From Bathynomus jamesi (lineage: Eukaryota; Arthropoda; Malacostraca; Isopoda; Cirolanidae), in assembly GCA_023014485.1 (NCBI GenBank), contig JAJOZX010000199.1, forward strand, positions 186,001 to 250,000: a stretch of 64,000 nt of DNA. The letters are read 5' to 3'. A program made the translations under genes and the position numbers. The first letter of the stretch is position 1; every line of letters begins with the position of its first letter. The notes below the pieces were generated by a model, which searched no databases, was not told the DNA's origin, and worked only from the letters and a program-made list of their open reading frames with translations. Below are positions 11,812 to 22,189 of this stretch, one piece after another.

Positions 11812-12013
11812 TACTATTAAAAGATGCTTTTATGATTGAAAAAAGATAATTGTTTTAGGAAGTACTGTTGTTATTGGCAACTTTGATAGGCTCAAGTGGC
11901 TTTTTGGGATTGCAAACCTTTCATTTTTTTTTATGAGAGATTTTACACAGTGAAGGGTTATTGGGGGCTACGGTACCCATATCTGATGTGGCTTAGTCTA
12001 TCGTTTACAATAG

Positions 12014-12360
12014 AAGTGGGAAGGAATTAACCATTTGAAAAATACTTGGTAGCTAATCCTAAGAAAGTTGTCCCAACCTTCGCAGAGTTAAAAAAACTAC
12101 AAGAAAATAAATGTTTAAATTTTTCATCATGTAGTTTGTGTGCAAGACAAGGCTGGAGTCACCCACAGTTTTTGATGGCAGTTCCTAAACCTGAGTCAGA
12201 TACAAAATGGAATTTGCAGCTGCCTTCTGCCTCCTCTCTGTCTGTGAATGTGGTCATGAATTGGGTGTGCAGTGAACTTTCAGGACTTATTAAAAATATT
12301 GAAACTCCTGAAGAGCTTGAAAATGAGTGGTTAAATACTACACAAGTAAAGGAAACTAAA
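12014..12360 (+). CDS. RNF103: RNF103 internal exon (lumenal region)
   Basis: The translation includes NFSSCSLCARQGWSHPQFLM, then VNVVMNWVCSEL and PEELENEWLN, which line up with the vertebrate RNF103 region that has a Cys-containing stretch, GW, and an EEWN-like end. The donor AAA|GTGAGT closes the exon at 12360 in phase 0. The acceptor is probably TTTACAATAG at 12013. From there the frame reads KWEGINHL and is offset by one base from the downstream frame at the A5 run 12038-12042, so either a base is missing in the sequence or the exon is damaged. The 5' exons of RNF103 (signal/first membrane segment) were not found in the window. Confidence 0.75.
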
Positions 12361-12968
12361 GTGAGTAACTGAACCCTGTATGTTTTATTTACTCACCTTT
12401 TGTAAGCTTTTAAGTGAGCATTGATCATCATTTTATTTTAAGGTCATTTGATTTGTATATTTGTGCCCTGAAATTCTTTTTTATTTATTATTATTTTGAA
12501 TGTGGTATTATAGTAGATACATAGGTTGATTATCTTAAAAGAATATAAAAATAAATGTCGGCTTCTACTTCGATATGATTTTATAAAGCCACCTCCAAAT
12601 GCTTGAATAGGTCTGTTTCTCAGATGAAGAATAATCTTGAAGAAAATTTCTTCAGTTGAGAAAGAAATATTTTGGGATTTGGAGAAAAATTTGAAAGTTC
12701 TATTAAAAAAAAAGTAGAAGAGATTGAAACTTTCTTGCTGTTTCTTGGTTTTGTGTTCCAGACATTTTACACTGTCAAGCAATGTGCATAATTGAATTTT
12801 GAATTGAATAACCTTTGTTATTGTTGATAAAATTACTACACTTTTACAATTTTTGTTTTTGTTTTAACATAAATAATTGTGAAATTGGACTATTTATTTT
12901 AATTTGGTCCTTAAGCTTTAAGCTTTACTGGGCTCTTAATTAAAACAAAAGTTATTATTGATAACATA

Positions 12969-13640
12969 CAGGGTGATTCATAAATGGCAGGGTGTATCCT
13001 TGAGACAAAAGTAAAGAAAAAACCATATAAACATAGGTTGAGAAACCTGTAGGTTTTGAGCTATAGCACACAACAGAAAAATGAAACTACTAAAGATTTT
13101 TTACATTTTATGCGAATACACTGTGTGATACATTTGCTTCATTAAAGTAAATGTTCAAAATTCTTTCCTACTTCTTGACAGTAGCGGATTATAATGGGGG
13201 CAAAGGGGGCATTTTCCCCTGGCCCCAGATACTGACTGGCCCCAAGATGCTGACCGGCCCCAAGATGCTGACCGACCCCAAGAAACTATGTAAACGCTAT
13301 AATCTACCGTTGAAATAATTGGTCGACCGTGAGGAAAAAAAAATTCTAGATTCCACTTCTACAAAACCTAGTTTAGTATCCCATTTATGTGAACAAAGTA
13401 TACATTTTCTGTAATCACATCTTTGTTTTTGTTTCATTTTCTGTTGATCGATCCCAGTCAGCTGATCACATCACTCATGTATGATGTATCAGGTAAAGAA
13501 TTGTGTTTTTCTAGTGACACTGGCCCGAAAATATTCATTGCCCCCAGCCCTAACAATGCTTAATCTGGCCCTGCTTCTTGAATGTATGCCCCAGCTCACT
13601 CACTCAGTCACTCTCACCCACAGCTCCACTTGACTGGATG
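12969..13640. mobile_element. mariner terminal remnant
   Basis: CAGGGTGATTCATAAATGGCAG next to TA at 12969 is the terminus style of the mariner family seen at 10458. The text to 13170 and after 13581 looks like one element split by the hAT MITE at 13179. No second terminus was found. Confidence 0.4.
13179..13573. mobile_element. hAT MITE (395 bp) with exact 8-bp duplication
   Basis: CTTCTTGA flanks both sides (13171-13178, 13574-13581). The ends CAGTAGCGGATTATAATG and the inward reading CAGGGCCAGATTAAGCATTG are related. Inside, a short tandem array of the unit GGCCCCAAGATGCTGACC runs 13215-13275. Confidence 0.85.
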
Positions 13641-13722
13641 GAATCAAAGTATTTTCATTTCATCAGTTCCCTGGCTCTTACTGACAGTCTTCAATCCCTC
13701 TCCCTTTATTATTAACTATATG

Positions 13723-13919
13723 TAGGGTGGCCAGACGTCCGGCTTTAGGTGGACAGTCCATCTTTTGAGCACTCTGTCCTTAGGGTGGCCATTTCCAAAT
13801 TTCCAAAAAGGAGGACACTGCGTATGTGGCCGTATGTTAACATATATATATATATATATATATATATGTTAACGTACAGCCACATACGCAGTGTCCTCCT
13901 TTTTAAATGGCCACCCTAA
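13723..13919. repeat. TAGGGTGGCCA hairpin MITE
   Basis: Bases 13781-13919 form a near-perfect hairpin: arms run from TAGGGTGGCCATTT through GGAGGACACTGCGTATG to a central (TA)n and back. A related terminus TAGGGTGGCCAGACGTCC starts at 13723, suggesting one palindromic MITE inside another of the same family. Confidence 0.75.
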
Positions 13920-14362
13920 CTATATGCCTCCTCCTTTAATGAGACCTCACAGTATCAGACTTTCAACACATTTTCATCCCTTTTCTGTCCAACTCTAACG
14001 CAAGGGTTAATGGGTATTCTCACTCTTTCATCTACTCAACCAGCCAACTCTGGATTAATCTTCCTCAATCCTTGATTTTGTTTCTTCTTTGGGGGATCGT
14101 TTTTGCGAGCATTCGTCCTTGCCCCCCTCCTTTGTGCACAAAAAAAATCTTTGGGTTTTTCTTATGTCTATTACACTGGACAACAAATTAGAACTTTTTC
14201 CCTGTTTCTTAAGTAAAATAGGGTGATTCTGGTAGATTTTTGCACACACACAATGCGAATATAGATGCGAAATGTTTCCATCACCCACAGTTTTTGAACG
14301 AATTGAATTTGAATTTTGTTTCAAAAATAGGAATATGTAAGTATAATTGGCAACATTAAAAC

Positions 14363-14918
14363 TAGGGATGCACCAGAACTTAGTTCCAGCTGGTTACTTC
14401 TGGCCGGAACCTCAATTTTTATGAAGTTCCAGTTCCAGCTGGAACTTTTTATTGTGATATTGGTTACTGTTTCATGAATTAAAACGTTCTTATTCTTCCT
14501 CCAATCCATGCTGTAACACAAAAGCAAATTTTTTTTTAAGTTATTATTTTTCCATGTACTTATAAAACAACTTAAATGCTAAACTTAATATATTTTAGGT
14601 GATATGACATACAGTTTTGGAAAAATACTATACAAGGTGAATCTTACCTTGAAGCATTGTTGTATTCCTATATAAAAAAAAAAAACACTATTAAAAAGTG
14701 ATAAAGCATATAAAACAAAGTGGCCTACTTGAACTTCATTTCACGGCTTTAGTTTTAGAAATTAGTTTAAAAACTGAGACAAAGACCAATAATATCATAC
14801 TAGCATTTCTGGGTGTCCTATGAAACAGGTTTTTTTTTCGTTGTTTAAGCAACACTTAAAGTTCCGGCAAGTTCCAGTTCCGGTCGGAACTTGATATTCT
14901 GGTTCCGGTGCATCCCTA
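14363..14918. mobile_element. hAT MITE (556 bp) with TAGGGATGCACC termini
   Basis: TAGGGATGCACCAGAA and TTCCGGTGCATCCCTA are inverted termini. ATTAAAAC is duplicated exactly on both sides (14355-14362, 14919-14926). Subterminal GTTCC/GGAAC motifs (TTCCAGCTGG, CCGGTCGGAA) repeat in both ends. No transposase. Confidence 0.92.
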
Positions 14919-15203
14919 ATTAAAACTACACTTTTCGGAGGATACTGGGGCCGAAGGTGGTACTGTGGTACTGAAAATGGCTAAAATAGCAGATGAATTG
15001 CACTTAATGGAAAGACCAGTAAACTGGTTTACCAGCAAAAGGGGGGTACAACTAGAAACACTGGAATGGGAGTGGTCATGTGGGATATATATATAAACTG
15101 TGGATGATGGAAAAATTTCACTATTATTTTCGAAATCAGCACTAAAAAGTCAGTAAGGAACACCCAACACTACCAGAAGAACAGAATCTTTGTTCAACAA
15201 TGT

Positions 15204-15204
<1 letters not shown>

Positions 15205-15234
<30 letters not shown>
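15205..15234. repeat. (CA)n microsatellite
   Basis: An uninterrupted CA dinucleotide run in RNF103 intron sequence. Confidence 0.95.
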
Positions 15235-15238
<4 letters not shown>

Positions 15239-15439
15239 CAGAGCATTTGCCCTTCGTATGCGACAGACTATATTCCATTATATTTGATAATTCTTGTGGA
15301 AGGCTGTTATTATTACCCTTTGGGTAATACAATAATTACTGTAAAGTCATGGTACTAATATGTTGGTGGTATAATCCAGAAGATTGTTTAGGAAACAGAC
15401 GTTTATTCTTGACAAAGCAGAATGAGACGTGAATGTAAA

Positions 15440-15622
15440 AATTAACCAACTGGTTAGGTTAATTGAATGTCCGGTTAGTTCAACTGTACGCCTTTGACGA
15501 TTGCTTAGGTTGTCGTGTTATTTTCGTTAGTTTTAACTGAATGCCTGGTTAGGTTAGCTGTATGCCCTTGATGATTGATTAGGTTAAGTCGTAATATTTC
15601 CGTTAGTTTTAACGAAAATATC
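15440..15622. repeat. GGTTAGGTTAA palindromic repeat family, copy 1
   Basis: Contains GGTTAGGTTAATTGAATG, TATGCCCTTGATGATTG, then GGTTAAGTCG and TTTCGTTAGTTTTAACG. The same string, often as a full palindrome, recurs at 25641, 55175, 56868 and 57958. This copy holds two direct partial units rather than a clean hairpin. Confidence 0.7.
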
Positions 15623-16117
15623 AGTTTTTGTCTCACCTTCCACGAAAATTTAATATTGACATCACACATTTTTCTAAATTGAATATAACATTTGTAAAAA
15701 ATTATTATTATTATTATTATTATGTAGACTTTGCTTATAATTTTTTTGTGGCTCATTCCTGCCACTTTCATGGCACACTACTTGGGAATCAACTGCGCTG
15801 ACAGGATTGAACCCTTTAACGCCGGAATTGTTTGTAGGGTTAAGTTATGAATGCGTGTATTTGAAAGGTTACCAATATGTAGCGGTCGTCCTTTAAGGGT
15901 ATTAAGATACATTTTTTTTTACTTAGGTAGACGTACAGCGTGCTCGTGGTATCAGAAAAAAAAATCCTTTTGGAATCATTATCTTTGACGAATGAAACTG
16001 AGATTAATTTAAAAAATTAATTTACAGCACTGTTACTTCAACATTTCATACCAGCATTTATAATACTGCAATTTGACTATTATTGGCCTCAATGTAAAGT
16101 AATTTCTTCTTTTTCAG

Positions 16118-16242
16118 ATTCCTCAGATGATTTACTTCACAGAACTTTTAAACCCTCCACTTCTTCTCATAGCATTTGGATTGCGTTTTTCTTCTCGAAT
16201 TCGGTTGTCAGTTTTCAGTGCACGAAATTTGATAAAGAAGCG
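16118..16242 (+). CDS. RNF103: RNF103 internal exon
   Basis: Acceptor TTCTTTTTCAG|ATT and donor AAGCG|GTAAGG bound 125 bp. The reading MIYFTELLNPPLLLIAFGLR then FSSRIRLSVFSARNL matches RNF103, which has a hydrophobic stretch followed by an IKF-GRVEF-like segment. Phase 0 at the start agrees with the preceding exon. It ends with two bases of a codon, while the next exon starts in phase 0, so one base (or a short exon of length 3n+1) is unaccounted for. Confidence 0.8.
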
Positions 16243-16460
16243 GTAAGGACTAATGAATTACAATTGCGGACATAATAATTTTCAAGACTTGAAATACTGC
16301 GAGCCGGTCGTAGGAATTGAGGTTTATTGACTGGTTGAAAATAAGCTAAATTTAAGCTTAAAATCCCAGTTGCATCAAACGGATGGTTGCTTTGCTGTAG
16401 TTTAAAATATTAAACTCGTCCCAAGCAACGGACTAAAACTAGATTTAATACATAGATACG

Positions 16461-16666
16461 TGGCTACGTCGTGGCCACTCTCGTAACACTTCCTATCGAC
16501 TAGTGAAGTTAAGCAACATTGGGTCTGGAGAGTAATTGGATGGAAGATTATCCTATACGTTCAGATTATGTAGCGACCCGTGGTTCGGATCCAACGTCAA
16601 GCTATAGGTCCCCTCCGTCATATGACTTTAGATGTTGCGAAGGAGGTTAAACAACCCCATCGTTTT

Positions 16667-16704
<38 letters not shown>
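16461..16704 (+). repeat. 5S-rRNA-derived SINE, copy 1
   Basis: The head 16461-16570 resembles 5S rRNA: GAAGTTAAGCAACATTGGG corresponds to the box A region and TAATTGGATGGAAGA to the box C region (internal pol III promoter). It is followed by TGTAGCGACCCGTGGTTCGG, the shared core (16580-16616), the body ending AAACAACCCC, and a CA/TA simple-repeat tail. Two further copies lie at 30478 and 32398. This is a SINE3-type architecture. Confidence 0.85.
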
Positions 16705-16705
<1 letters not shown>

Positions 16706-16857
16706 AAATCCTTACTTTGGGACAAGACTATTAGGCTCCCTCGTAAAGCATACTTATGTATGTGATTTCAGTGTTTCAAAAGTACATCTACAAAGTATTT
16801 CTTGAACTATACATTATAATAATGTATAATAAACCTTACCTTGGCTTTATGAATTAT

Positions 16858-17810
16858 TTATGAGACCTGTTGGAGCATTACTGCCCAAAATGTTTGCACG
16901 CGCCACTTCCTATTTTGCCCCACTATTAACCTTGCTTGAAGCTGACTTTGATCGACATGCGAATACCGACACTTTAACCTGCTTATTAATAAACCAGTGG
17001 TTACTAACTTTTGATGCATTGTTTTGGGGCATTGTTTTTGGAATAGACACATGGTTTCACGGGGGGGGGGTGAATTTATTAATGGAGGGCTTAAAAGCTG
17101 CTGCTGCTAACCTACTTTTGTGTCTCTTGGAATTAATTCGCTTTTCTCTTTCAAATAAATTGCCAACACTTACTGACAGCATTCAGCCGCAGACTATAAC
17201 GCTGCTTCTTCCGCCCTTTACTGTAGGTGTGACGCATTCTAGGTGATGGGACTGCCCAGCCCCCTCCTCCTCAAAGATGCATCATTTTCCAAAAATCTTC
17301 AGTACAAAGCGAGAAAAGTATAGTCCATACAATTGGTCAGTGGTTCTCAAAGTGAGGTTCGCCGCAACCTATGCAGAGGTCCCAGTGAAGGAGCAGAAAC
17401 GGAAACCAGTCAGAGTTGCAATCTAGGGTTTCTGAGCAATCACAAGGGGAAACAGGTAGGTCTGTTTCCAGTTTCCCCTAGTGATTTTTTTTTCTTTTTT
17501 GGTCTTTGCAATTCTTTTACAACCATTTTTAGGAACAGTATAATAAACTTCGCTTATTTATATCTATGGAGACAGTCTTTCCCAGATATTCCCATTGGAG
17601 TCCAATTCTGGACGACGTGGTCAACATTGACTCGGAGGAATACGTGCTAAATATTTGGACAGAACAATATTTATTTTTAGGTTGTATGTCTTTCATGCAA
17701 GACAGTTTTGAGATGATGGTAAATAAAAGGCGTTCTGGAAATTTATTCAGATATTAAAGAGGGGAATCCTATGACTGAAAAAGTTTGGGAATCTCGCAAT
17801 TGATTATTTG
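16858..17810. other. repeat-like intron segment with possible hAT ends
   Basis: CAGTGGTTACTAAC at 16996 and CAGTGGTTCTCAAAG at 17339 have the style of hAT termini, and the inward reading from about 17802 (GAGATTCCCAAACTTTTT) could partner the second. Flanking duplications are unconvincing. The long open frame at 16860-17246 has no recognisable domain. Confidence 0.3.
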
Positions 17811-18184
17811 GAGTACCCACGTCCAGAAAGTACGACTTTCATATATTGTATATTTTAGCTTCATTTTAAGACTTGCTAACTCGCCTCAGAACATCTTTCA
17901 TCACACCCTAAGAAACTTTCTCAAATGTAGAGAAATTCAGCTTCCATATTTTTGTGCCCATTGGTCTTTTACTTACAACTGGACCCGGACAACCAAAGCA
18001 AGGCCATTTTCTAATTTTGTAACGTCTGAGCCCATGTTAAGTCTTATTCTAACTGCTGAAGATGCTACAACAGTTTGTTATTGAAGGGCTGTATATAAGA
18101 GGGGTTTTAAACGTTTTCCGACCACTACATGGTTATGTCTCTGACCAAATAAATTTGGGTAGGCCATACTGGATTGCACTTGTC

Positions 18185-18800
18185 CGTTCGTCCATCACAC
18201 TTTTGTGTCTGCGCTGTAACATTTTTTGAACTGCTCAACATCAATTGATAAGATTTCACCGCTACAAGTCAATGTGCTATGAGGAAGAATCTGGTCCCTG
18301 CACCAAAGATCAGTGTCACAAATAGACATGAAAGGTCAAATGGAGCTTTTCCCGTATCTGCACCATAATATTTGAACTGTTCAACATAAATTGATGGAAC
18401 TTCACACACACACACGCACACATCGATCATCACAAACGATGCATCGCGAGGAAGAATCAGATCCTTGCATCATTGGCCATGATCACAACAAAGATAAAAA
18501 ATCAAATGGGCCGTTTTCGTGTTCGTGCTGTAAGTTTTGAACCGCTCAGCAAAAATTTATGAAACTTCATACCAGTAAGGATCATCACGAGACGATGTGT
18601 CATGAACAAGAACCAGGTCCCTGCATCAGTGGTCGAAGTCACAAATAGAGGTCAAAGGTATCTTTTTCATGTCTTCGCCGTAATTTTTTTAGCCACTAAA
18701 CAAACTGAAACTTCACACACACACACCGTCACAAGACGATGTGTCGCGAGCAAGAATCACGTCCTTGCATTCAAGGTGAAGGTCACAAACATAGACGAGG
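18185..18800 (+). repeat. minisatellite, about four to five degenerate units of roughly 150-180 bp
   Basis: Each unit repeats a TTTGAACTGCTCAACA-like part, a GAAACTTCACACAC part, an ATCACAAGACGATGTG part, GAGGAAGAATC, GGTCCCTGCATCA and GGTCACAAATAGAGGTC. Copies are diverged, with CA runs expanded in some. Confidence 0.8.
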
Positions 18801-19249
18801 ATGGTAATGTCGTTCCGACATAGTTGTTTGCTATCGATTTCGTTTGGTCTACGGATCTGGACCATTTCAATTTTTTGGCAATAGCACTTTGGAAAAATAC
18901 CTGAGAAAAATGCGGGCTGCGTATGGGCTGCTTCCCTTGCTTTGAACATTGGAATATTAACAGGAATCATGACTTGAGCTTCAATAAAGAAAATGCCTGA
19001 ATGTTTTCAAGTAATACAAAATGTAGAAGTACAAATTACACCTTCAAATCCTCTCCTCTACATACCTCAGTTCATGGTCCTTTCAGAGATTATACTTATT
19101 GGAAGACACATGATAGGCTGTAGTCACTGTCTCATTGTACAGTTAATATTATTATATATAAATACGGCAAAACAATAATTCTAAATCAAATATCACTTTA
19201 GTATTACATAATTTTAGTAGGTGCCTAATATTTTTGCTCGACGCGATAT

Positions 19250-19288
19250 ATATATATATATATATATTGTGTGTGTGTGTGTGTGTGT
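19250..19288. repeat. (TA)n(TG)n microsatellite
   Basis: A TA run passes directly into a TG run. Confidence 0.9.
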
Positions 19289-19685
19289 AACAAAAGTCCA
19301 TTACCAGAGGAATTTATTTTTTATTTGTAATGAAGACAATAAGTGTTCAAAATGCGTGTCAGTCAGGTGTTGAACCATGTTAATTCGATCACGTAAGCTA
19401 CATTGAACGTTATGTAGGATGAGTTAGTCAGTTGTTTATCACACAAGACCATGCACTGTTTATTCAACAGTTAAAAGACAAAATGCAGCAAAAATGTAAC
19501 AATATCAATAGAGATGTCCTACGTGTAACATTCAGTGTAGCTTGAGTGATCGAAAACACGTGTCCACACCTGAATGGCACCCAACTTCAACATCTGTTAG
19601 CTTCATAACATAGAAATAATCAATGGTACGGACTTTTGTTGCACCTTGTATATTATAGTGTGCATGAAGACGCACGATTTTGCCT

Positions 19686-20075
19686 AATGCAAAAATTGCC
19701 CCCACCCGGGTTCCAACCCACCACCTCTTGAATAGAAGGCGAGATCGTTAGCCACTACACTATGACGGAATAAAAGTTAACACAATCTGTCATACTCTTA
19801 ACCGAGGAAATGCATAACACTTTTGCGTCCAGAGGCAAAATCGTGTTCATGCATAATAATCCATTTATTGGACCCCAGCTTTGCATCAGGTAATTTGAGT
19901 GAAATGCTGGTCGTTACTTCGAGTGCGAGAGAGTGAACACTTATATACGTTGTGCGTTTCCTCTGTTGTTTAAAAGTATGCCAGATTGTGTTAACTTTTA
20001 TCCCGTCGTAATGTAGTAGCATCCTCACCTTCTATTCAAGAGGTGGTGGGTTGGAACCCTGGTGGGGACAAAATA
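19686..20075. repeat. inverted pair of tRNA-like SINE heads
   Basis: On -, 19776 down to 19700 reads GTCATAGTGTAGTGGCTAAC (box A-like) and then GGGTTGGAACCCG (box B-like). On +, 19991-20066 carries the same tRNA-like text with the same GGGTTGGAACCC. Shared flanking text (AAATCGTG with CATGCAT) lies on both sides. These are SINE heads, not tRNA genes: arms do not form a full cloverleaf. Confidence 0.65.
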
Positions 20076-20106
<31 letters not shown>

Positions 20107-20679
20107 CAGGGTGTCCGAGAATTATCTGTACAATTTTTGGCTGTTATTAAAAGTCAACCATGAAGTGTAGAAATTCCAGTGTTGTCCCATTTTACAAAGA
20201 ATCTCATTAAGTTTTTTTCTGATACCAAGTTTTGACAAGTTTTTTAGAAATTCCAGTGTCCGAACATTATCTGTACAATTTCATCTTTTAATAAAATTCT
20301 TGATAACACACGTAAAATTCTTAAACAAGATTATTTAGAATCTGTATTTTCAAAAGTTTCTTTTATTAAAGTAACGTTGTTACAAACATTCGATATGTGC
20401 ACCATTAGTGATTCGCAAAACATCCAATCGATACTCCAAATGTTGCCATGTACGCTGCAGCATATCCACATCAATTCGCTCAATAGCAGCTATGAATCTT
20501 GCTTTTAAATCATCAATGTCTGTCACCCGCGTACATTTCTAAAAAACTTGTGAAAACGTGGTATCAGAAAAAACTTAAATGATATTCTCTGTAAAATGGG
20601 ACAATACTGGAATTTCTACACTTCATGGTTGACTTTTAATAACAGCTAAAAATTGTACAGATAATTCTCGGACACCCTG
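20107..20679. mobile_element. mariner internal-deletion derivative (573 bp)
   Basis: Termini CAGGGTGTCCGAGAATTATC and GATAATTCTCGGACACCCTG are perfect inverted repeats flanked by TA, and the inversion continues for roughly 100 bp. The interior on - still encodes the last ~45 residues of a DUF4817-type mariner transposase (AAIERIDVDMLQRTW, then LEYRLDVLRITNGAH). It ends 58 bp before the acceptor of the last RNF103 exon. Confidence 0.88.
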
Positions 20680-20737
20680 TATATTAATTGTATTATTTTT
20701 AGCTTGTATAAAACAAATATATTTTTTGAAATCGCAG

Positions 20738-22075
20738 GTTTCGAAAGCTCTGAATACACACAAGTTAGGCAGTCCTCCAAACTTGGTGGTGACATCTGGT
20801 GACTCTGTTTCGCCTTATGGAAATAAAAAGGGTGAAATTTTGACAGCCACTGCTTTAGATATTTACGTTCGCCTTCTTCAGCCCAAAGTGAATGATGTCT
20901 TTTTGCTTTCATTGATGGTAACTAACTTTTTGGTCTTTGTTGACTTAATAGATTATCGAGGATCTCTGTGGAAGCGCTTCGTTCAAACTTTAGTTAGCAT
21001 TCCTATCTACAATATTTTTGTTTTCATCACTTGGCTCACTCTGTCAGCAATCATGAAGGTTACATGGATGAAGCCTCTCCTCGATATTGGAGCATCGATT
21101 ATATGTGAAATAAGCTGTGCCCAGATTGTGGGTGTGTTGCTCTATCATTTCGTCATTGTTCAACATTTTAAATGGCTTGCATTAGCTGCTCTCTTCCTAT
21201 TTGGTCTCGTAGTTTACGGATGGAGGAGGATTTTGGGAAGACCGTTCCAGGATAGTTCAGACCAAGATAGTGACAACTGGTATACAGTTTTTCCGATGGA
21301 TTCGTATTTGGTGAATGTCCTTTTTCGACCTATGGCCTCCCTTTCCAGACCAAGACCCTCCCACGACATAGATTTAGAGGAAGGAATGGAGCGTTTAATT
21401 CAGAGGTTGGCTACTCCAGACCTTTGGCTGCACCCGGTGCTGCCGACGGAGTATATGAAAGATCTTCCATCCTGGAGGTACGACGGGTGGGGCAACGAAG
21501 AGGATTTGAGATCTGAAAGCGAGACTGATTTTGACAGTTTGAGTGAGACGGAAAATGAATCCTTGTTAGAGACACACACGTGTTGCCAGGACGAAGGATG
21601 CAAAATGTGTACTCTTTGGTCCACTGTTAAAGAAACGTACGTGTGTCATCGATGCGCAATCCTTAAAAGGAAACTAGAGAAAAAATACCTGAAGTATCGA
21701 GGCATTGGTGATACAACGCATCGTGATTTAACGTACAAGAAACTTCTGAAAGTGTGTGATAATTGCTCCAGAACCAAAAAGAATCAGTCGAGTGGCAGTC
21801 ATTCAAAACACAATGACAGCATCCAAGTAAAGAGTAAGAAGCATTGGTTGATATCTGTTCAAAGGTTGAATGAACTCGGATGGTCAGCCCCTCACTTTGC
21901 AATTGAAAGTAGGATATGTGCCATTTGTTTAGATAAATATCATTGGTCAGCCGTCTTATGCGGCCTTCCTTGCGGACATACGTACCACCATTCGTGTATT
22001 ATGGAATGGCTATCTAAAGATAATCATCAATGTCCGACATGTCGTTGGCCGTCTTACAAAACTAAAATAGGCTGA
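20738..22075 (+). CDS. RNF103: RNF103, last exon: membrane segments and RING-H2 domain
   Basis: RNF103 (KF-1) is a multi-pass ER-membrane E3 ubiquitin ligase acting in ER-associated degradation. The acceptor is ATCGCAG|GTT and the open frame runs 445 codons to TGA at 22073-22075. It begins VSKALNTHKLG; LLQPKVNDVFLLSL and the following segment give the first hydrophobic span, with others around FVFITWLTLSAI, ISCAQIVGVLLYHF and LALAALFLFGLVVYG. ATPDLWLHPVLPTEYMKDLP is the RNF103-specific block. An acidic serine-rich linker follows. The C-terminus is a RING-H2: CAIC, then LPCGHTYHHSC, then CPTCRWPSY, close to the RNF103 ending. Between linker and RING are extra Cys pairs (CKMC, CHRC, CDNC). The frame is intact; AATAAA at 22182 can serve for polyadenylation. 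Confidence 0.93.
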   Translation, partial: VSKALNTHKLGSPPNLVVTSGDSVSPYGNKKGEILTATALDIYVRLLQPKVNDVFLLSLMVTNFLVFVDLIDYRGSLWKRFVQTLVSIPIYNIFVFITWLTLSAIMKVTWMKPLLDIGASIICEISCAQIVGVLLYHFVIVQHFKWLALAALFLFGLVVYGWRRILGRPFQDSSDQDSDNWYTVFPMDSYLVNVLFRPMASLSRPRPSHDIDLEEGMERLIQRLATPDLWLHPVLPTEYMKDLPSWRYDGWGNEEDLRSESETDFDSLSETENESLLETHTCCQDEGCKMCTLWSTVKETYVCHRCAILKRKLEKKYLKYRGIGDTTHRDLTYKKLLKVCDNCSRTKKNQSSGSHSKHNDSIQVKSKKHWLISVQRLNELGWSAPHFAIESRICAICLDKYHWSAVLCGLPCGHTYHHSCIMEWLSKDNHQCPTCRWPSYKTKIG

Positions 22076-22181
22076 AATAAATGAAGTACAAGGTCTGCAT
22101 GTAAATGTTTTACTTACTTTTGCAATTATTGAATTTTTTAGTCTAATTATTGAAAATGTTAAGATCAAACGCAAATATATG

Positions 22182-22187
22182 AATAAA
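22182..22187 (+). promoter_or_regulatory. candidate RNF103 polyadenylation signal
   Basis: AATAAA 107 bases after the stop codon; another lies at about 22317. Confidence 0.5.
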
Positions 22188-22189
22188 AA

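Noticed and set aside
14055..14324. 89-codon open frame on minus
   Set aside because: No recognisable domain or splice context; composition like surrounding repeats.
16461..16570. 5S rRNA gene
   Set aside because: The 5S-like part is diverged and joined to a core, body and simple-repeat tail shared by two other copies, so it is a SINE head.
16860..17246. 128-codon open frame as a gene
   Set aside because: No domain, no splice context, lies over repeat-like text with a possible hAT end.
18185..18800. CRISPR array
   Set aside because: Units are long, diverged and without regular spacers, in an animal genome.
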